Shown: in pieces, positions 18,998 through 28,724 of the stretch | Numbering within the stretch: position 1 is the first letter of the stretch | How the letters are laid out: the number at the start of each line of letters is the position of its first letter | From: Euborellia annulipes | Lineage: Eukaryota; Arthropoda; Insecta; Dermaptera; Anisolabididae | Assembly (NCBI GenBank): GCA_023213315.1 | Contig: JAKCPI010004344.1 | Span: 23,262 to 87,261, forward strand | Reading direction: 5' to 3' | DNA length: 64,000 bases | Translations under genes and position numbers: made by a program | Notes under the pieces: generated by a model | The model's input: only the letters and a program-made list of their open reading frames with translations | Database searches by the model: none | Told to the model about the DNA's origin: nothing

Positions 18998-20659
18998 GGC
19001 CCTAGGGGTATAAGAATGGTGAAAATGCCCTTGGAACATATTTCAATGATACATAGGGGATTTGTAGGTACTAATAAAATAATAAGATGCTGAAAGTTTC
19101 AGATCGCTATCTCAAATGGTTTTTGAGAAAAACCAAAATATGTAAAAATCAGAAAAACATTTTTTCTCAGGAACGGCTGAATCGATTGATTTGAATTTTT
19201 GATATGTTTTGGGGGCTGATGGTACCTTCTAGGGAAAAAATCAAGACCTATATCGGATCATGACATCCTTGAAAAAAATGGCGTTTTTTGTTTAATTTTA
19301 ATTTTTAACCATGATACAATTTTGGCACAAAAATGAAACAATTTTTTGAAATCCTCATTCAATTTCCTGTAAGTTCATAAGTTCATAAATTCATAAAAAA
19401 AGGTACGCCATAGTAGAAAAAAAATAAAAACCATTTATTACCCAAATATTAACTTTATATGTTTTGTGCTTTAATTTTGTTTTTTATTGCTTAAGCTTAC
19501 ACATATATTTTCATTTTATTCAAAATAACCAGTTTATATTCATAACATCAAAATTTTTTGCCTAAATCAAAACTTAAAATTTTTTAAATATCTATAATCA
19601 TTAACTATAATGCTATAAGATAAAAACAGTTTTTGATTAATGAATAATAAAAATAAAAACTAATATCAAAAAGATAAATCTTTCAACAATAAAAAATGCA
19701 GAATCACGTTTAATATAAAAAAAATGCTAATGGACCTAAAGGCGTATTAAGACATAGCTGTGAGTGTGCGAATGGTCTTAGAACAATTGGATGTTGCTCT
19801 CACGTTGCTGCCATTGTTTATTATTTGTCATACGGAAGATATTTGACAAAAATTCTGAGGCCCGCTGAAACATTGAGCAAATTATTTGATAAAGACAACG
19901 TTTCAACTGTGATTGAAGAAGACAGTGACGAAGACTGATTAAACGTGATTCTGCATTTTTTATTGTTGAAAGATTTATCTTTTTGATATTAGTTTTTATT
20001 TTTATTATTCATTAATCAAAAACTGTTTTTATCTTATAGCATTATAGTTAATGATTATAGATATTTAAAAATTTTAACTTTTTGATTTAGGCAAAAAATT
20101 TTGATGTTATGAATATAAACTGGTTATTTTGAATAAAATGAAAATATATGTGTAAGCTTAAGCAATAAAAAACAAAATTAAAGCACAAAACATATAAAGT
20201 TAATATTTGGGTAATAAATGGTTTTTATTTTTTTCTACTATGGCGTACCTTTTTTTATGAATTTATGAACTTATGAACTTACAGGAAATTGAATGAGGAT
20301 TTCAAAAAAAAATTGTTTCATTTTTGTGCCAAAATTGTATCATGGTTAAAAATTAAAATTAAACAAAAAACGCCATTTTTTTCAAGGATGTCATGATCCG
20401 ATATAGGTCTTGATTTTTTCCCTAGAAGGTACCATCAGCCCCCAAAACATATCAAAAATTCAAATCAATCGATTCAGCCGTTCCTGAGAAAAAAAATGTT
20501 TTTCTGATTTTTACATATTTTGGTTTTTCTCAAAAAACCATTTGAGATAGCGATCTGAAACTTTCAGCATCTTATTATTTTATTAGTACCTACAAATCCC
20601 CTATGTATCATTGAAATATGTTCCAAGGGCATTTTCACCATTCTTATACCCCTAGGGCC
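18998..20659. mobile_element. DNA transposon with ~720-bp terminal inverted repeats
   Basis: Starts GGCCCTAGGGGTATAAGAAT and ends with its inverse. Arms 18998-19714 and 19938-20659 are nearly identical. The ~220-bp centre holds the tail of a coding region (19733-19938). Joining the flanks TATAAA and TTTTACAT restores the usual host-repeat sequence exactly, so no target duplication is visible. MULE-type transposons have long inverted ends and SWIM fingers, but they normally make 8-11 bp duplications, so the family stays open. Confidence 0.85.
19733..19938 (+). pseudogene. SWIM-like zinc-finger tail of a transposase (fragment)
   Basis: Reading from GGACCTAAAGGC, the frame is open to TGA at 19936-19938, 68 codons with an acidic end (EEDSDED). 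It contains CECANGL, RTIGCCSH and VAAIVYYLSYGR, a C-x-C ... C-x-H arrangement as in SWIM zinc fingers, found at the C-termini of some transposases. The catalytic domain is absent, and the rest was replaced by the inverted arm, so it cannot move itself. An in-frame ATG lies just upstream (19727-19730 region) but is probably chance. Family assignment is inference. Confidence 0.6.
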
Positions 20660-20838
20660 TTTTACATCTTTAATTCTAATATATCGGCGGAAACTAAATA
20701 TATCTGGTGTGACAAGCACAGTACACAACTTTCTCTTGCCGAAGTGTAATAGAAAGTTGTGTGCTGTTTGACCAGTCACATCAGGTTTGGTTTTTTCTAA
20801 TGTTATTTCCAAAAATGATACTAAATACAATTCGAAAT

Positions 20839-20892
20839 ATAACGACCGAGGATGGCTTTGACCAAAGCCGAAACGTCAGCTGTTAAATATAA
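20839..20892 (+). ncRNA. Hammerhead ribozyme-like motif, one core change
   Basis: Stem II GGCTTT/AAAGCC is perfect with loop GACC, and GAAACGTC follows. The CUGANGA box reads CCGAGGA. TAAC/GTTA may form part of stem I. Confidence 0.5.
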
Positions 20893-21044
20893 TTTTGAAA
20901 GAAAAAAAATTCTGGTTGCGTATTCTTTTAACTTTCATTCCTAATACAAATTCCACCAGCCATAAAATACCCTTATACTAATGATTTTTCTGTATTTATT
21001 AATTGTCTGAAAAATTGATTAGGGAACGGTGCAGGTCTGCCACA

Positions 21045-21235
21045 GGCGAGTGCGAGCTAGTTGGAGAGTGGATGGTCCAGGGGAGCGTACAAAATCTTGT
21101 TCAAGGTAAAACCCTAAGATTGAGTTATAATATAAGTTCAATGTTTTGTTTTGTTTTTGTTTTGCAATTACATTAACCTTCGATAAAGTTAATCACGAAT
21201 AAGGAAATTGGTCCTGGACCTCTGTTAGTTCAGTT
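21045..21235. repeat. Inverted repeat arm, partner at 16640-16815
   Basis: GAGCTAGTTGGAGAGTGGAT onward matches the earlier arm inverted, including CTTGTTCAAGGTAAAACCCT and AATAAGGAAATTGGTCC. Confidence 0.7.
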
Positions 21236-21589
21236 CTAGTCAACGAGCAACCTTATCTGACCAATAACAAATCATCGATATAATGAACATAAACACGCTT
21301 AATCTTAGAATTAAAAAAAAAAATGATGGAAACGTTCGCTCGCATTCACGTCTGTCTTCTGCTTATCGAAAAATTCTAAAATAATTACACATTTTTTGAA
21401 ATATCTACCAATTAAAGATGATGTGAGAGAAGTCCATCATATAATTAGCTATCTGAGATATCTGAGGAAAGTTTTGTGAAATTAGCAACTTAGAATAGAA
21501 AATAATTCATTTATTGTATTGTAGTGCACACATATATACAAGAAATATCTATACAATAATATGTATACCATATTTTTTTTTTTGCTTTT

Positions 21590-22197
21590 TTTCTAACTCA
21601 CAATCAAACAGCTAAATTTCCTTCGTTCAGCACAAAGCGGAGGCCATAAAGAAAAAAAAAAAAATATCTAAGGGAGGGAATTGAAGGTTCGAGTATCAGT
21701 GAACACAGTTCTTCCATCGTTTGCATGTCTTCCACCCGTTCCAAATATCCAGCTCTCATTGGGGTATATAAAGGACATTCCACCACAATATGAAACAATG
21801 TTTCTTTTCCTATATAGATTGCACATGGTGCACAGTTCCTTGATTTTATAAACGGAATTGTTAAGACCGAGTTTCAGGAAGCGCTTGCTGGACAACCTCA
21901 ACTGGGCTAGGAACTTCTTCAACTCCCAGTTGAGGTACAGAGTCGGAATGGGTCGAAAACAGTCCTCTCATAAATGGGCCATAAGTGGACTCCTTCATAA
22001 ATTTAACGTCTTCCTCGAATAATAATTCCTTATATCCATCCAGCAATGATCCAAGGACAGACGCGTCCGCACCCGATGAAGCCACATCAACCATCCCCGC
22101 CGATATCAGCAGCGTTCTCTTCGTCACCCAGTTGCATCTTATATTGTCGTTCTTATATAAGGCATATCTTCGGGTATCTATTTTCATCCATGAGTAG
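21590..22197 (-). pseudogene. LINE C-terminal remnant, frameshifted
   Basis: About 195 residues of a non-LTR retrotransposon polyprotein end, spread over three frames. Visible pieces in order: NWVTKRTLLISAGMVDVASS, LKKFLAQLRLSSKRFLKLGL, then CTMCNLYRK joined by a one-base shift to ETLFHIVVECPLYTPMR. The C-x2-C...H...C-P-Y pattern is usual at the C-terminus of several LINE clades. A poly-A-like run lies at 21650-21662 inside the end. No reverse transcriptase domain remains. Confidence 0.65.
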
Positions 22198-22199
22198 TA

Positions 22200-22965
22200 T
22201 CTTTTTTAGGTATTTTAATGTAGATTTGAGCCAGCTTTATTAGCAACTTAATAAAGGGATCATTTAGGAAACTTATTAATTAAAGCTAATTAATTTTTTA
22301 AAGCTCGTGTTTCTAATTTCACCCCTTAATTAAGCCTTATAACGAATTTTGGGTTTTAGCTAATTAACTACGATCTGGGTTCTTATTTAATCATATGATT
22401 AGCTTAATCAGAATAGAAAAGACTCGAAAGACATGGCCAATTAACTGATCCAATGGATAGCTAGTTAGTAGTGAAGCAACTGGCTCTAACAAATTTCTTC
22501 TAGCGAATAAAAATCCAATGACCTACAGTGGATTTCTTCATTTGGTTGGCATTTAAAATGAAAAAAAAAAAAAAAAAATTATTATCCTGTATGCAAATAG
22601 ATTTCCCAAAAGATTAAACTTCCTAAAGAAGAAGAAGAAGAAGCGCGCTTCTTTTTATTTATTATAAAACGTCATCATATTCCTTTCATAAAAAGAAAAA
22701 AAAAAGATTGAAAATGCAGTATAGGACCTTTTATTCACTCTCTTTCATTCATTCATTCAATTATGCAATAACAACCTGCCTGCATTGACTTCGCAACTGC
22801 CAGACAGAGAGATTACTCATTGCAACAAGATAATGCATAATATATATTTGTTTTTAATTATAAAGTTTTATTTATAAATACGTTTTGTGAAATCAGTCTA
22901 TTTATACACAGCTAACTGGACACCGACCAGGAACGAGTTCGGGCGATCCGCCACCATTTAAAAAT
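22200..22965. other. AT-rich stretch; dispersed repeat piece
   Basis: 22375-22480 (TCTTATTTAATCATATGATT and CAACTGGCTC) is repeated at 36003-36100 and 53640-54360. A GAA run lies at ~22623-22643 and ATTC repeats at ~22745-22760. No gene seen. Confidence 0.55.
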
Positions 22966-23055
22966 ATTTTTGTGTATGGAGGAGGGGAATATTTAAAAAT
23001 GAGTTCGTTCGGGGGGGGGGGGGGCCTCCCGAAAAAATTCAATATACCCCTCTTG
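22960..23055. mobile_element. Fragment of CAGGGG-type element
   Basis: A poly-G run next to CCTCCCGAAAAAATTC and AATATACCCCTCTTGTAC resembles the inner ends of the element at 11273-11565. No complete ends. Confidence 0.35.
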
Positions 23056-23167
23056 TACAAAATTTCTCGTTTCCTTTCAATTCAAGAAATTCTGAATAAT
23101 ATTTATTATCTTCAGAGCTTCATTCAAACATTATCAATAGATGTGAGAAAATTAAGAAGTGAAAAAA

Positions 23168-23833
23168 ATCTGGTGTGACTGGCGCACAGCACACAACTTT
23201 CTCTTACCTTCGGTAATCGAAAGTTGTGTACTGTGCTTGTCACACCAGATTTTTGTGTCGACATATATTTAGTTCCCGACAGTACGGAACATTTGAATTC
23301 AGATGTAAAATTTATAAGTATGGGAAAATATTTATATTTTGTTACCATGGCAACCATTTCTCCTATCTTCCCTATGAAATACAAGAGTAAAGTGGTCTTC
23401 AGAAGATTTCAATCGCAAAATGAGAATATACATTTTAAAGAACATCTAAAAAATAATTGATTTTTGAATTTTAAAAAAAATCGTTGGAGCAAATTTTGAG
23501 AAAATCGAAAAAAACTGAAAAAGTACATCAGTAAAGTACTAGTACTCTTTGGCCGATTTTGATTAAAAGCTTATTTTTCCGGTCCCGGGAGGTGTTTAAC
23601 TTAAATATAAAATTTCAACCTCGTAGCTCAATTCCTTCATCCTTAAAATTGAACACACACACACACACCCACCCACCCACCCACAGACAGACCATGTCGC
23701 GAAAACCACTTTTTTGGATTCAGGGGACCTCAAAACGTGAAGATCCATCAAAATCTCGACATCGAATTTTTGACATGAATCCAATACTTTCTCTCTATAT
23801 ATATATTACATATATACATAGGTAAGAGAAAGT
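23168..23833 (+). mobile_element. Double-hairpin element, full short form (666 bp)
   Basis: Reference copy. Large hairpin 23168-23252 (ATCTGGTGTGACTGG to GTCACACCAGAT, loop at TTACCTTCGGTAA). GTCGACATATATTTAG, X-box-like palindrome 23341-23354. TACTAGTAC palindrome at ~23538-23546. CA/CCCA microsatellite 23652-23683. Small hairpin ~23786-23833 ending GGTAAGAGAAAGT. Confidence 0.9.
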
Positions 23834-23957
23834 AAAAAAAGAGACTCGTTTTTTAATAATATTCAAGTATTATACAGTATGTGAATTACTCACAGAGAAG
23901 AAAAACAAGCACATATAATTTTGTTGGCTACTTTTAGTTAATTAAGATTCTATTTTT

Positions 23958-24632
23958 ACTTTCTCTTACCTATGTATATATGTAATATATATATAGAGAG
24001 AAAGTATTGGTTTCATGTCAAAAATTCGATGTCGAGATTTTGATGGATCTTCACGTTTTGAGGTCCCCTGAATCCAAAAAAGTGGTTTTCGCGACATGGT
24101 CTGTCTGTGGGTGGGTGGGTGGGTGGGTGTGTGTGTGTGTGTGTTCAATTTTAAGCATGAAGGAATTGAGCTATGAGGTTGAAATTTTATATTTAAGTTA
24201 AACACCCCCCGGGACCGGAAAAATAAGCTTTTAATCAAAATCGGCCAAAGAGTACTAGTACTTTACTGATGTACTTTTTCAGTTTTTTTCGATTTTCTCA
24301 AAATTTGCTCCAACGATTTTTTTTTAAATTCATATATCAACTATTTTTTAGTTGCTCTTTAAAATGTATATTCTCATTTTGTGATTGAAATCTTCTGAAG
24401 ACCACTTTACTCTTGTACTCCATAGAAAAGATAGGAGAAATGGTTGCCATGGTATCAAAATATAAATATTTTCCCATATTTATAAATTTTACATCTTGAA
24501 TTCAATTGTACCCTACTGTCGGAAACTAAATACATGTCGACACAAAAAAATCTGGTGTGACAAGCACAGTACACAACTTTCGATTACCGAAGGTAAGAGA
24601 AAGTTGTGTGCTGTGCGCCAGTCACACCAGAT
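23958..24632 (-). mobile_element. Double-hairpin element, full short form (675 bp)
   Basis: Head-to-head with the copy at 23168, 124 bp apart, so together they make a ~1.47-kb inverted repeat. The microsatellite here is (GGGT)n(GT)n at 24107-24144. The X-box-like palindrome has one change (GTTGCCATGGTATC). Confidence 0.9.
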
Positions 24633-24722
24633 TTTTTTTTTTGTATTATAGATCATGTGATCTTTGTAAATTGTTTCTATTATTAAACTAATAAAGCTAA
24701 AATATACTAGTGTAGTAAGTTC

Positions 24723-24968
24723 AAGGGCTGATACGAGTGGAGGGTAAAAGGGTAATTACCCCCCCCCCCGAGATTTGAAAAAAATACTTTTTTTCGAAAA
24801 TGAAATTTATTTAGAATGTAAAATTTTAAAAATTTGATTTGTATTTATATTCTGGCAAACAAGTACAGAATGCGCCTTTAAATTACCGAAATTAAGAAAA
24901 AATTGTGTGTTGTGCGACCAGTCACTCCAGATAACCCCCCCCCCCCCCCAGAAACACCTCTCGATCCG
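24723..24968. mobile_element. hAT-like element, relative of 2498-2706
   Basis: Begins TCAAGGGCTGATACGAGTGG and ends near GATCCGCTCTTGA. The interior has C runs and the AATGCGCCTTTAAATTA stretch shared with the palindrome copies. Confidence 0.6.
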
Positions 24969-25232
24969 CTCTTGAGTAAGTTTTATTAGAATATGATAAA
25001 GTTAGAGTTAATTAGAGAGAAAAAAAGAGGAATTACTCAATCGTTGTTTTTATTAACGGATATAGCATATGTATGGGTATTCCTGTTTGATTCAAGATAA
25101 TCGGTGAATTAATTCGATGATTAAAATGAAAAAAAAAATGGCAGCTTTTTTTAATTGACTTTTAATAATCACAAATGGGAATAATAAATTTAAAATTTCA
25201 TAATTTTTCATACATTGAAAAAGTATAGCCTA

Positions 25233-25400
25233 GAGCAGCGGGTCCCAACTCGGGGGCCGCGGGCTTATTGGAACTGGGCCGCGGACGTCTAAAGAAAAAT
25301 AAAAATTATATAAGCCAATATATAGCTCTTTACTCAGCGGTTTTTTCACGGAAAATGTGGTGCCGCAGAAGAAATTCGTTATTATCCCCTTAGGGGTATT
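25233..25400. mobile_element. hAT-like remnant
   Basis: CAGCGGGTCCCAACTCGGGG followed by CCGCGGGC matches the usual hAT-type inverted-end style. The other end is not clear. Confidence 0.45.
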
Positions 25401-25456
25401 AAATATAATAAATTTACATAAATTAGTCCTTTTGATCAAATAAATTTTAAAAAAAA

Positions 25457-25865
25457 ATCTGGTGTGACTGGTCGCACAGCACACAACTTTCTTTTAATCG
25501 AAAGTTCTGTTCTGTACTTGTCACCCCAGATTTGTTGGGTCGAGATATATTAAGTTTCCACCAGTGGCGTACCGAGGGGGGGGGGCGGTCCGCCCCAGGC
25601 CCCGAGCCGGCATAGGCCCCCATATATTTATAAAAAAAAAAATTTAATGAAAATTTCTCTTTGAGAGGCCCCGGGGCCCTTGGGGTTCAGGGATATATTT
25701 AAAGATGAGCAGGGGGCCCCAAAAAAAAATTAAATATAAGGCCCCCTCTTTTAGTGCCGCCCCAGGCCCCCAACTGCCTCGGTACGCCTCTGGTTTCCAC
25801 CGATATACAGATATTGGAATTCAAGACGTAGAGTTATCAGCTGTGCGACAGTCACACCAGATTTT
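25457..25865 (+). mobile_element. Double-hairpin element piece with hAT insertion
   Basis: Large hairpin at 25457-25532, then GTTGGGTCGAGATATATTAA. It is interrupted by the hAT element 25562-25792 and then resumes with GTTTCCACCGATATAC. It ends in a second hairpin arm at ~25840-25862, so the interior is deleted. Confidence 0.75.
25562..25792. mobile_element. hAT-like MITE with perfect 8-bp duplication
   Basis: CAGTGGCGTACCGAGG...CCTCGGTACGCCTCTG is flanked by GTTTCCAC at 25554-25561 and 25793-25800. 231 bp, with GC-rich ends and no coding capacity. Confidence 0.9.
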
Positions 25866-25915
25866 TAAACAATATTGTTATTTAAACAATAAATGATTTT
25901 TTTTTTAAATTTTAA

Positions 25916-26076
25916 TTTAAGGTCTTTTTCGCCATCGAAGGCCATTTACACCCCGTAGTATTGGTAGCCAATACAATTTAAATAAATTTTATCGTCTAGG
26001 ACGGGATGCGAACCCGCGAGCCTAGGTACAAATAGTCAGCACGCTAACCAATACACCAAGGCCCGAGGGTCAATGA
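25916..26076 (-). mobile_element. tRNA-derived SINE, second subfamily
   Basis: On the minus strand: head ACCCTCGGGCCTTGGTGTAT at ~26050-26070, B box CGCGGGTTCGCATCCC, then CTACGGGGTGTAAATGGCC and GATGGCGAAAAAGACC. It differs from the main SINE body. Confidence 0.7.
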
Positions 26077-26112
26077 ATGATTAAAATTAAAAATAAAAAT
26101 ATTATAATAAAA

Positions 26113-26276
26113 AAAAAAAGTCGTCCTGATCATTTGTACCAAGGGTAGCGGGTTCGCAACCAATCTCATGCGACAATTTATTTCAAATGGATTGACTACC
26201 AATCAAATTGAATTAAATAGAGACGGGGTCTAAATGGTCTTCGATGCCTAAATAGACCTTATTAAAAAAGAAAAAA
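26113..26276 (+). mobile_element. tRNA-derived SINE, second subfamily, 5' truncated
   Basis: B-box area AGCGGGTTCGCAACC, CAAATGGATTGACTACCAAT, GACGGGGTCTAAATGGTC, GATGCCTAAATAGACC and an A-rich tail. Confidence 0.65.
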
Positions 26277-26339
26277 CAAAGTTTTGATCCCCCCCCTATT
26301 GATAATTTTGCCTCAGTCCTGCCCTCTCCCGCCCTTCTG

Positions 26340-26560
26340 CGAAAAAAACGTCGACGCGCGAAAGCGCATGTTGTGTGTGTGTGTGTGTGTGTCTGTCTGT
26401 GTGAGTGCGACGCGCGAAAGGGCGCGCGTATTAGTATGAGTGTGTATGTGTGTGTGCCAAGTAGCTGTCTGTGTATGTGAGAGCGGGCGCGCGAATCGTC
26501 ACGGTTGTGTGAGTGTAAGCGCCCGCCTGTGTGTGTGTGTCTTGTATTTGTATTGTTATA
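26340..26560. repeat. CpG- and GT-rich tract
   Basis: GT runs (26372-26400, 26438-26456, 26528-26541) alternate with CG-rich pieces such as GACGCGCGAAAGGGCGCGCG. It stands out sharply in AT-rich DNA and lies just downstream of the proposed first exon at 26781 (minus strand), so it would be in intron 1. Confidence 0.6.
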
Positions 26561-26780
26561 TTCTTTGCCCAATTGATGGGTCTCAATGAATTAAGAAATC
26601 TGAAAATCGGTATGTGAGAGAGAATGATTGTGAATAAATATAAATGGCTTATCAAAACAAAGCAATTACATAGTCAAATGTCACTAAATAATATTAAAAA
26701 TGAAATTAAATCGAATAACGATCAAACAGACATCGACATCTTTTTGACCATTTGCTTTAAATAAAAGGATCTCAACTCAC

Positions 26781-26838
26781 CGTTGTAATTCCACGCCATT
26801 CGCAAATCCATTTGATATTTTCCAAAAATCATCTCCAT
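26781..26838 (-). CDS. Candidate first coding exon of a host gene (partial)
   Basis: On the minus strand an ATG at 26838-26836 in a good context (ACCAAATGG) opens 58 nt, MEMIFGKYQMDLRMAWNYN plus one base. It then meets a strong splice donor, ACG|GTGAGT, at 26781/26780. Upstream lies ~150 bp of single-copy leader and a promoter-like GC-richer stretch with a perfect CRE (27022-27029). No repeat family in the window overlaps it. The protein is not recognised, and the rest of the gene must lie beyond position 26780, possibly outside the window. The start could instead be the second ATG (26832). This is inference from signal combination only. Confidence 0.5.
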
Positions 26839-27060
26839 TTGGTATTTTCAAACACTTATTAAACACAAAACACACCCCGGAGATATTAATCTATCACTAA
26901 CTTAAACACAAATTATGCACTTTATAAATTAAAATTCACAATACATTTCTCACTCGCGAAATCGCGTGGGTCAAAGCTCGACGTTCTTCTTTAGACTGAT
27001 TGATCAACACGCCGGGAGGAATGACGTCAGTGGCGCTGTGAGCGCCCAACAACAATCAAA
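26839..27060 (-). promoter_or_regulatory. Candidate 5' UTR and core promoter
   Basis: Single-copy sequence upstream of the candidate exon. It contains TGACGTCA (27022-27029, perfect CRE), palindromic CGCGAAATCGCG (26955-26966) and GCGCTCACAGCGCC (~27033-27046). A five-codon upstream frame lies in the leader. No TATA box is obvious near the likely start around 26950-27000. Confidence 0.45.
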
Positions 27061-27239
27061 TAATTTATAACGACTAATTTCATTCATATATTATTAGATT
27101 TAATAAAAATTAATACTAATATTTATTATTATTTATAATTATATCATTTTAATTTTTGCAATTAATTAGGAATTTTAGTTATTCTCTGTTGAGAGATGAG
27201 AATAAAAAAAAATATAAAATCTGTATAGTCGCGAGAGGG

Positions 27240-27365
27240 TTATTTACACGATTTGCAGTTATTTACAAAAAATCTCGTAAATAACTGTAATTTACGTAAA
27301 TAACGCAATTTACGTAAATAACTGTAATATACGCAAATAATGTAATTTACGTAAATAATTCAGGT
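27240..27365. promoter_or_regulatory. Tandem array of TTACGTAA palindromes
   Basis: Four 18-19 bp units (AACTGTAATTTACGTAAAT type). Three contain a perfect TTACGTAA, at 27292-27299, 27310-27317 and 27347-27354. The fourth reads ATACGCAA. TTACGTAA is the consensus for PAR/NFIL3-type bZIP factors (Vrille and Pdp1 in flies). The array lies ~200-300 bp upstream of the candidate promoter. Function is inferred. Confidence 0.5.
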
Positions 27366-27691
27366 GCGCATGCACGAATCCCTCGAGAAATTTTTTTTTT
27401 TTTAGATAATTTTATATTTAAAAAATAAGATGAGATGTTTTAAAATGTTTTAATCCAAATTTTGTTTTTTTTTTTATTTATCAGATCGATACCACTATTC
27501 AGGTCATATATATATTTTAAAATTAATTTTCCATATGTTTAGTTCCTTATCTGAAACAAAAAAAAATCTGGTGTGACTGATGTTACCTACGGTAATCGAA
27601 AGTTGGGTACTGTGCTTGCCACACCAGAATTTTTTTATATCGAGATATATTTAGTTTCCAATGATATATTAGAATTCAAGAAATATAATTA

Positions 27692-27928
27692 AGCCGGGGG
27701 GCCTGGCAACGGAGTAGAGCAACAGTCACCACAATCGTTGCTGTTAAGCAATGCCAAGCGCGGCGAAATCTGGGATTGGTGACCCCCTGAAATCAGAACG
27801 TCCCCCGGTAGCCATCGATACTATTATAAATTTAATAATATGTAAAAAATTAAAACCCTAATGGCCTCTGCAGCCGAAAAAGGGGTAATTAAATAAAAAA
27901 AATAAATAAAAAAAAAAAAAAAAAAATT
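27692..27928 (+). mobile_element. 5S-derived SINE
   Basis: The stretch GTTAAGCAATGCCAAGCGCG (27751-27770) followed by GGATTGGTGACC (~27774-27785) parallels the internal promoter of animal 5S rRNA. It is preceded by a GCCGGGGGGCCTGG start and followed by ACGTCCCCCGGTAGCCATCG. The tail part AATGGCCTCTGCAGCCGAAA matches the end style of the tRNA SINEs. Poly-A tail to ~27926. Confidence 0.75.
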
Positions 27929-28101
27929 TATAAACGGGGTATTTTGTTACCATGGCAACCATTTCTCCTATCTTTCCTATGAAGTACAAGAGTAAAGTGT
28001 GCTTCAAACAATTTTCAGGGCGAAATGAGAATATACATTTTAAAGAGTATGTAAGAAATAATTGATTTTTGAATTTTAATCAAAATCGTTGGAGTGAATT
28101 T

Positions 28102-28337
28102 GCTCAGGGACCCACATTTTGTGAGTACGTGGATGGCGACCACGAGCTACCCGAGCTGAGACTGGCAGTCCTTCTATTCTTTACATGTCTGTCCCTTCCT
28201 TCTATATTTTCAACAGACGTCAGGCCGTGCGACGGGCCGGCCTGTTCTATATAGATCGCATAAAAACCATTCGGTAGCCACCTTTACCGCCGACCCAGCA
28301 ACGCGGGAATAAAAAAGGTAAAGAAAGAAGAAGAAGA
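28102..28337 (+). mobile_element. SINE with 5S-like head and 14-bp duplication
   Basis: Head GCTCAGGGACCCACATTTTG, then GTACGTGGATGGCGACCACG, which recalls the 5S box C region. The body has TCAACAGACGTCAGGCCGTG and CGACGGGCCGGCCTGTTCTA, and the tail is AAGAAGAAGA. Target duplication GTTGGAG[T/C]GAATTT at 28088-28101 and 28338-28351. Confidence 0.8.
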
Positions 28338-28724
28338 GTTGGAGCGAATTTTTAGAAAACTGAAAACTACATTAGTAAAGTACTAGTACTCTTTGGCCGA
28401 TTTTGATTAAAAGCTTATTTTCACGCCCCAGGAGAGTGCCTAACTTAAATATAAAATTTCAACTTCGTAGCCCAACTCCTTCATGCTTAAAATTGAACAC
28501 AGACACACACACACAGACCATGATGGGAAACCGAATTTTTGGATTCAGGAGACCTCAAAACGTGAAGATCCATCAAAATCTTGACATCGAATTTTTGACA
28601 TGAAACCAATACTTTCTCTCTCTATATATATTAACATATACAGAGGTAAGAGAAAGTAAAATGAGAAAATTAAAATTTAATATATAGGAAGGTGACTTTT
28701 TATTTTTATCAAAAAATGCTTATT

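Larger units (their letters stand above)
18507..20784 (-). mobile_element. Double-hairpin element split by a transposon
   Basis: Small hairpin at 18507-18550, microsatellite reduced to GGTCTGTCTGTG, X-box-like palindrome at 18954-18967, then the 1,662-bp insertion 18998-20659. After it come TTTTACATCTTTAATTCTAA and the large hairpin (~20700-20784). Confidence 0.85.
27566..28657 (+). mobile_element. Double-hairpin element split by two SINEs
   Basis: Large hairpin (partly deleted) 27566-27630, X-box-like palindrome 27946-27959, small hairpin ending GGTAAGAGAAAGT at ~28657. SINEs interrupt it at 27692-27928 and 28102-28337. Confidence 0.85.

Noticed and set aside
26213..26655. 119-codon histidine/threonine-rich frame on the minus strand
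   Set aside because: Made by GT/CG-rich low-complexity DNA (HTHTHT...). No start context or domain.
27022..27029. TGACGTCA as proof of a promoter
   Set aside because: A single 8-bp match can occur by chance. It is used only together with the other signals near 26.8 kb.
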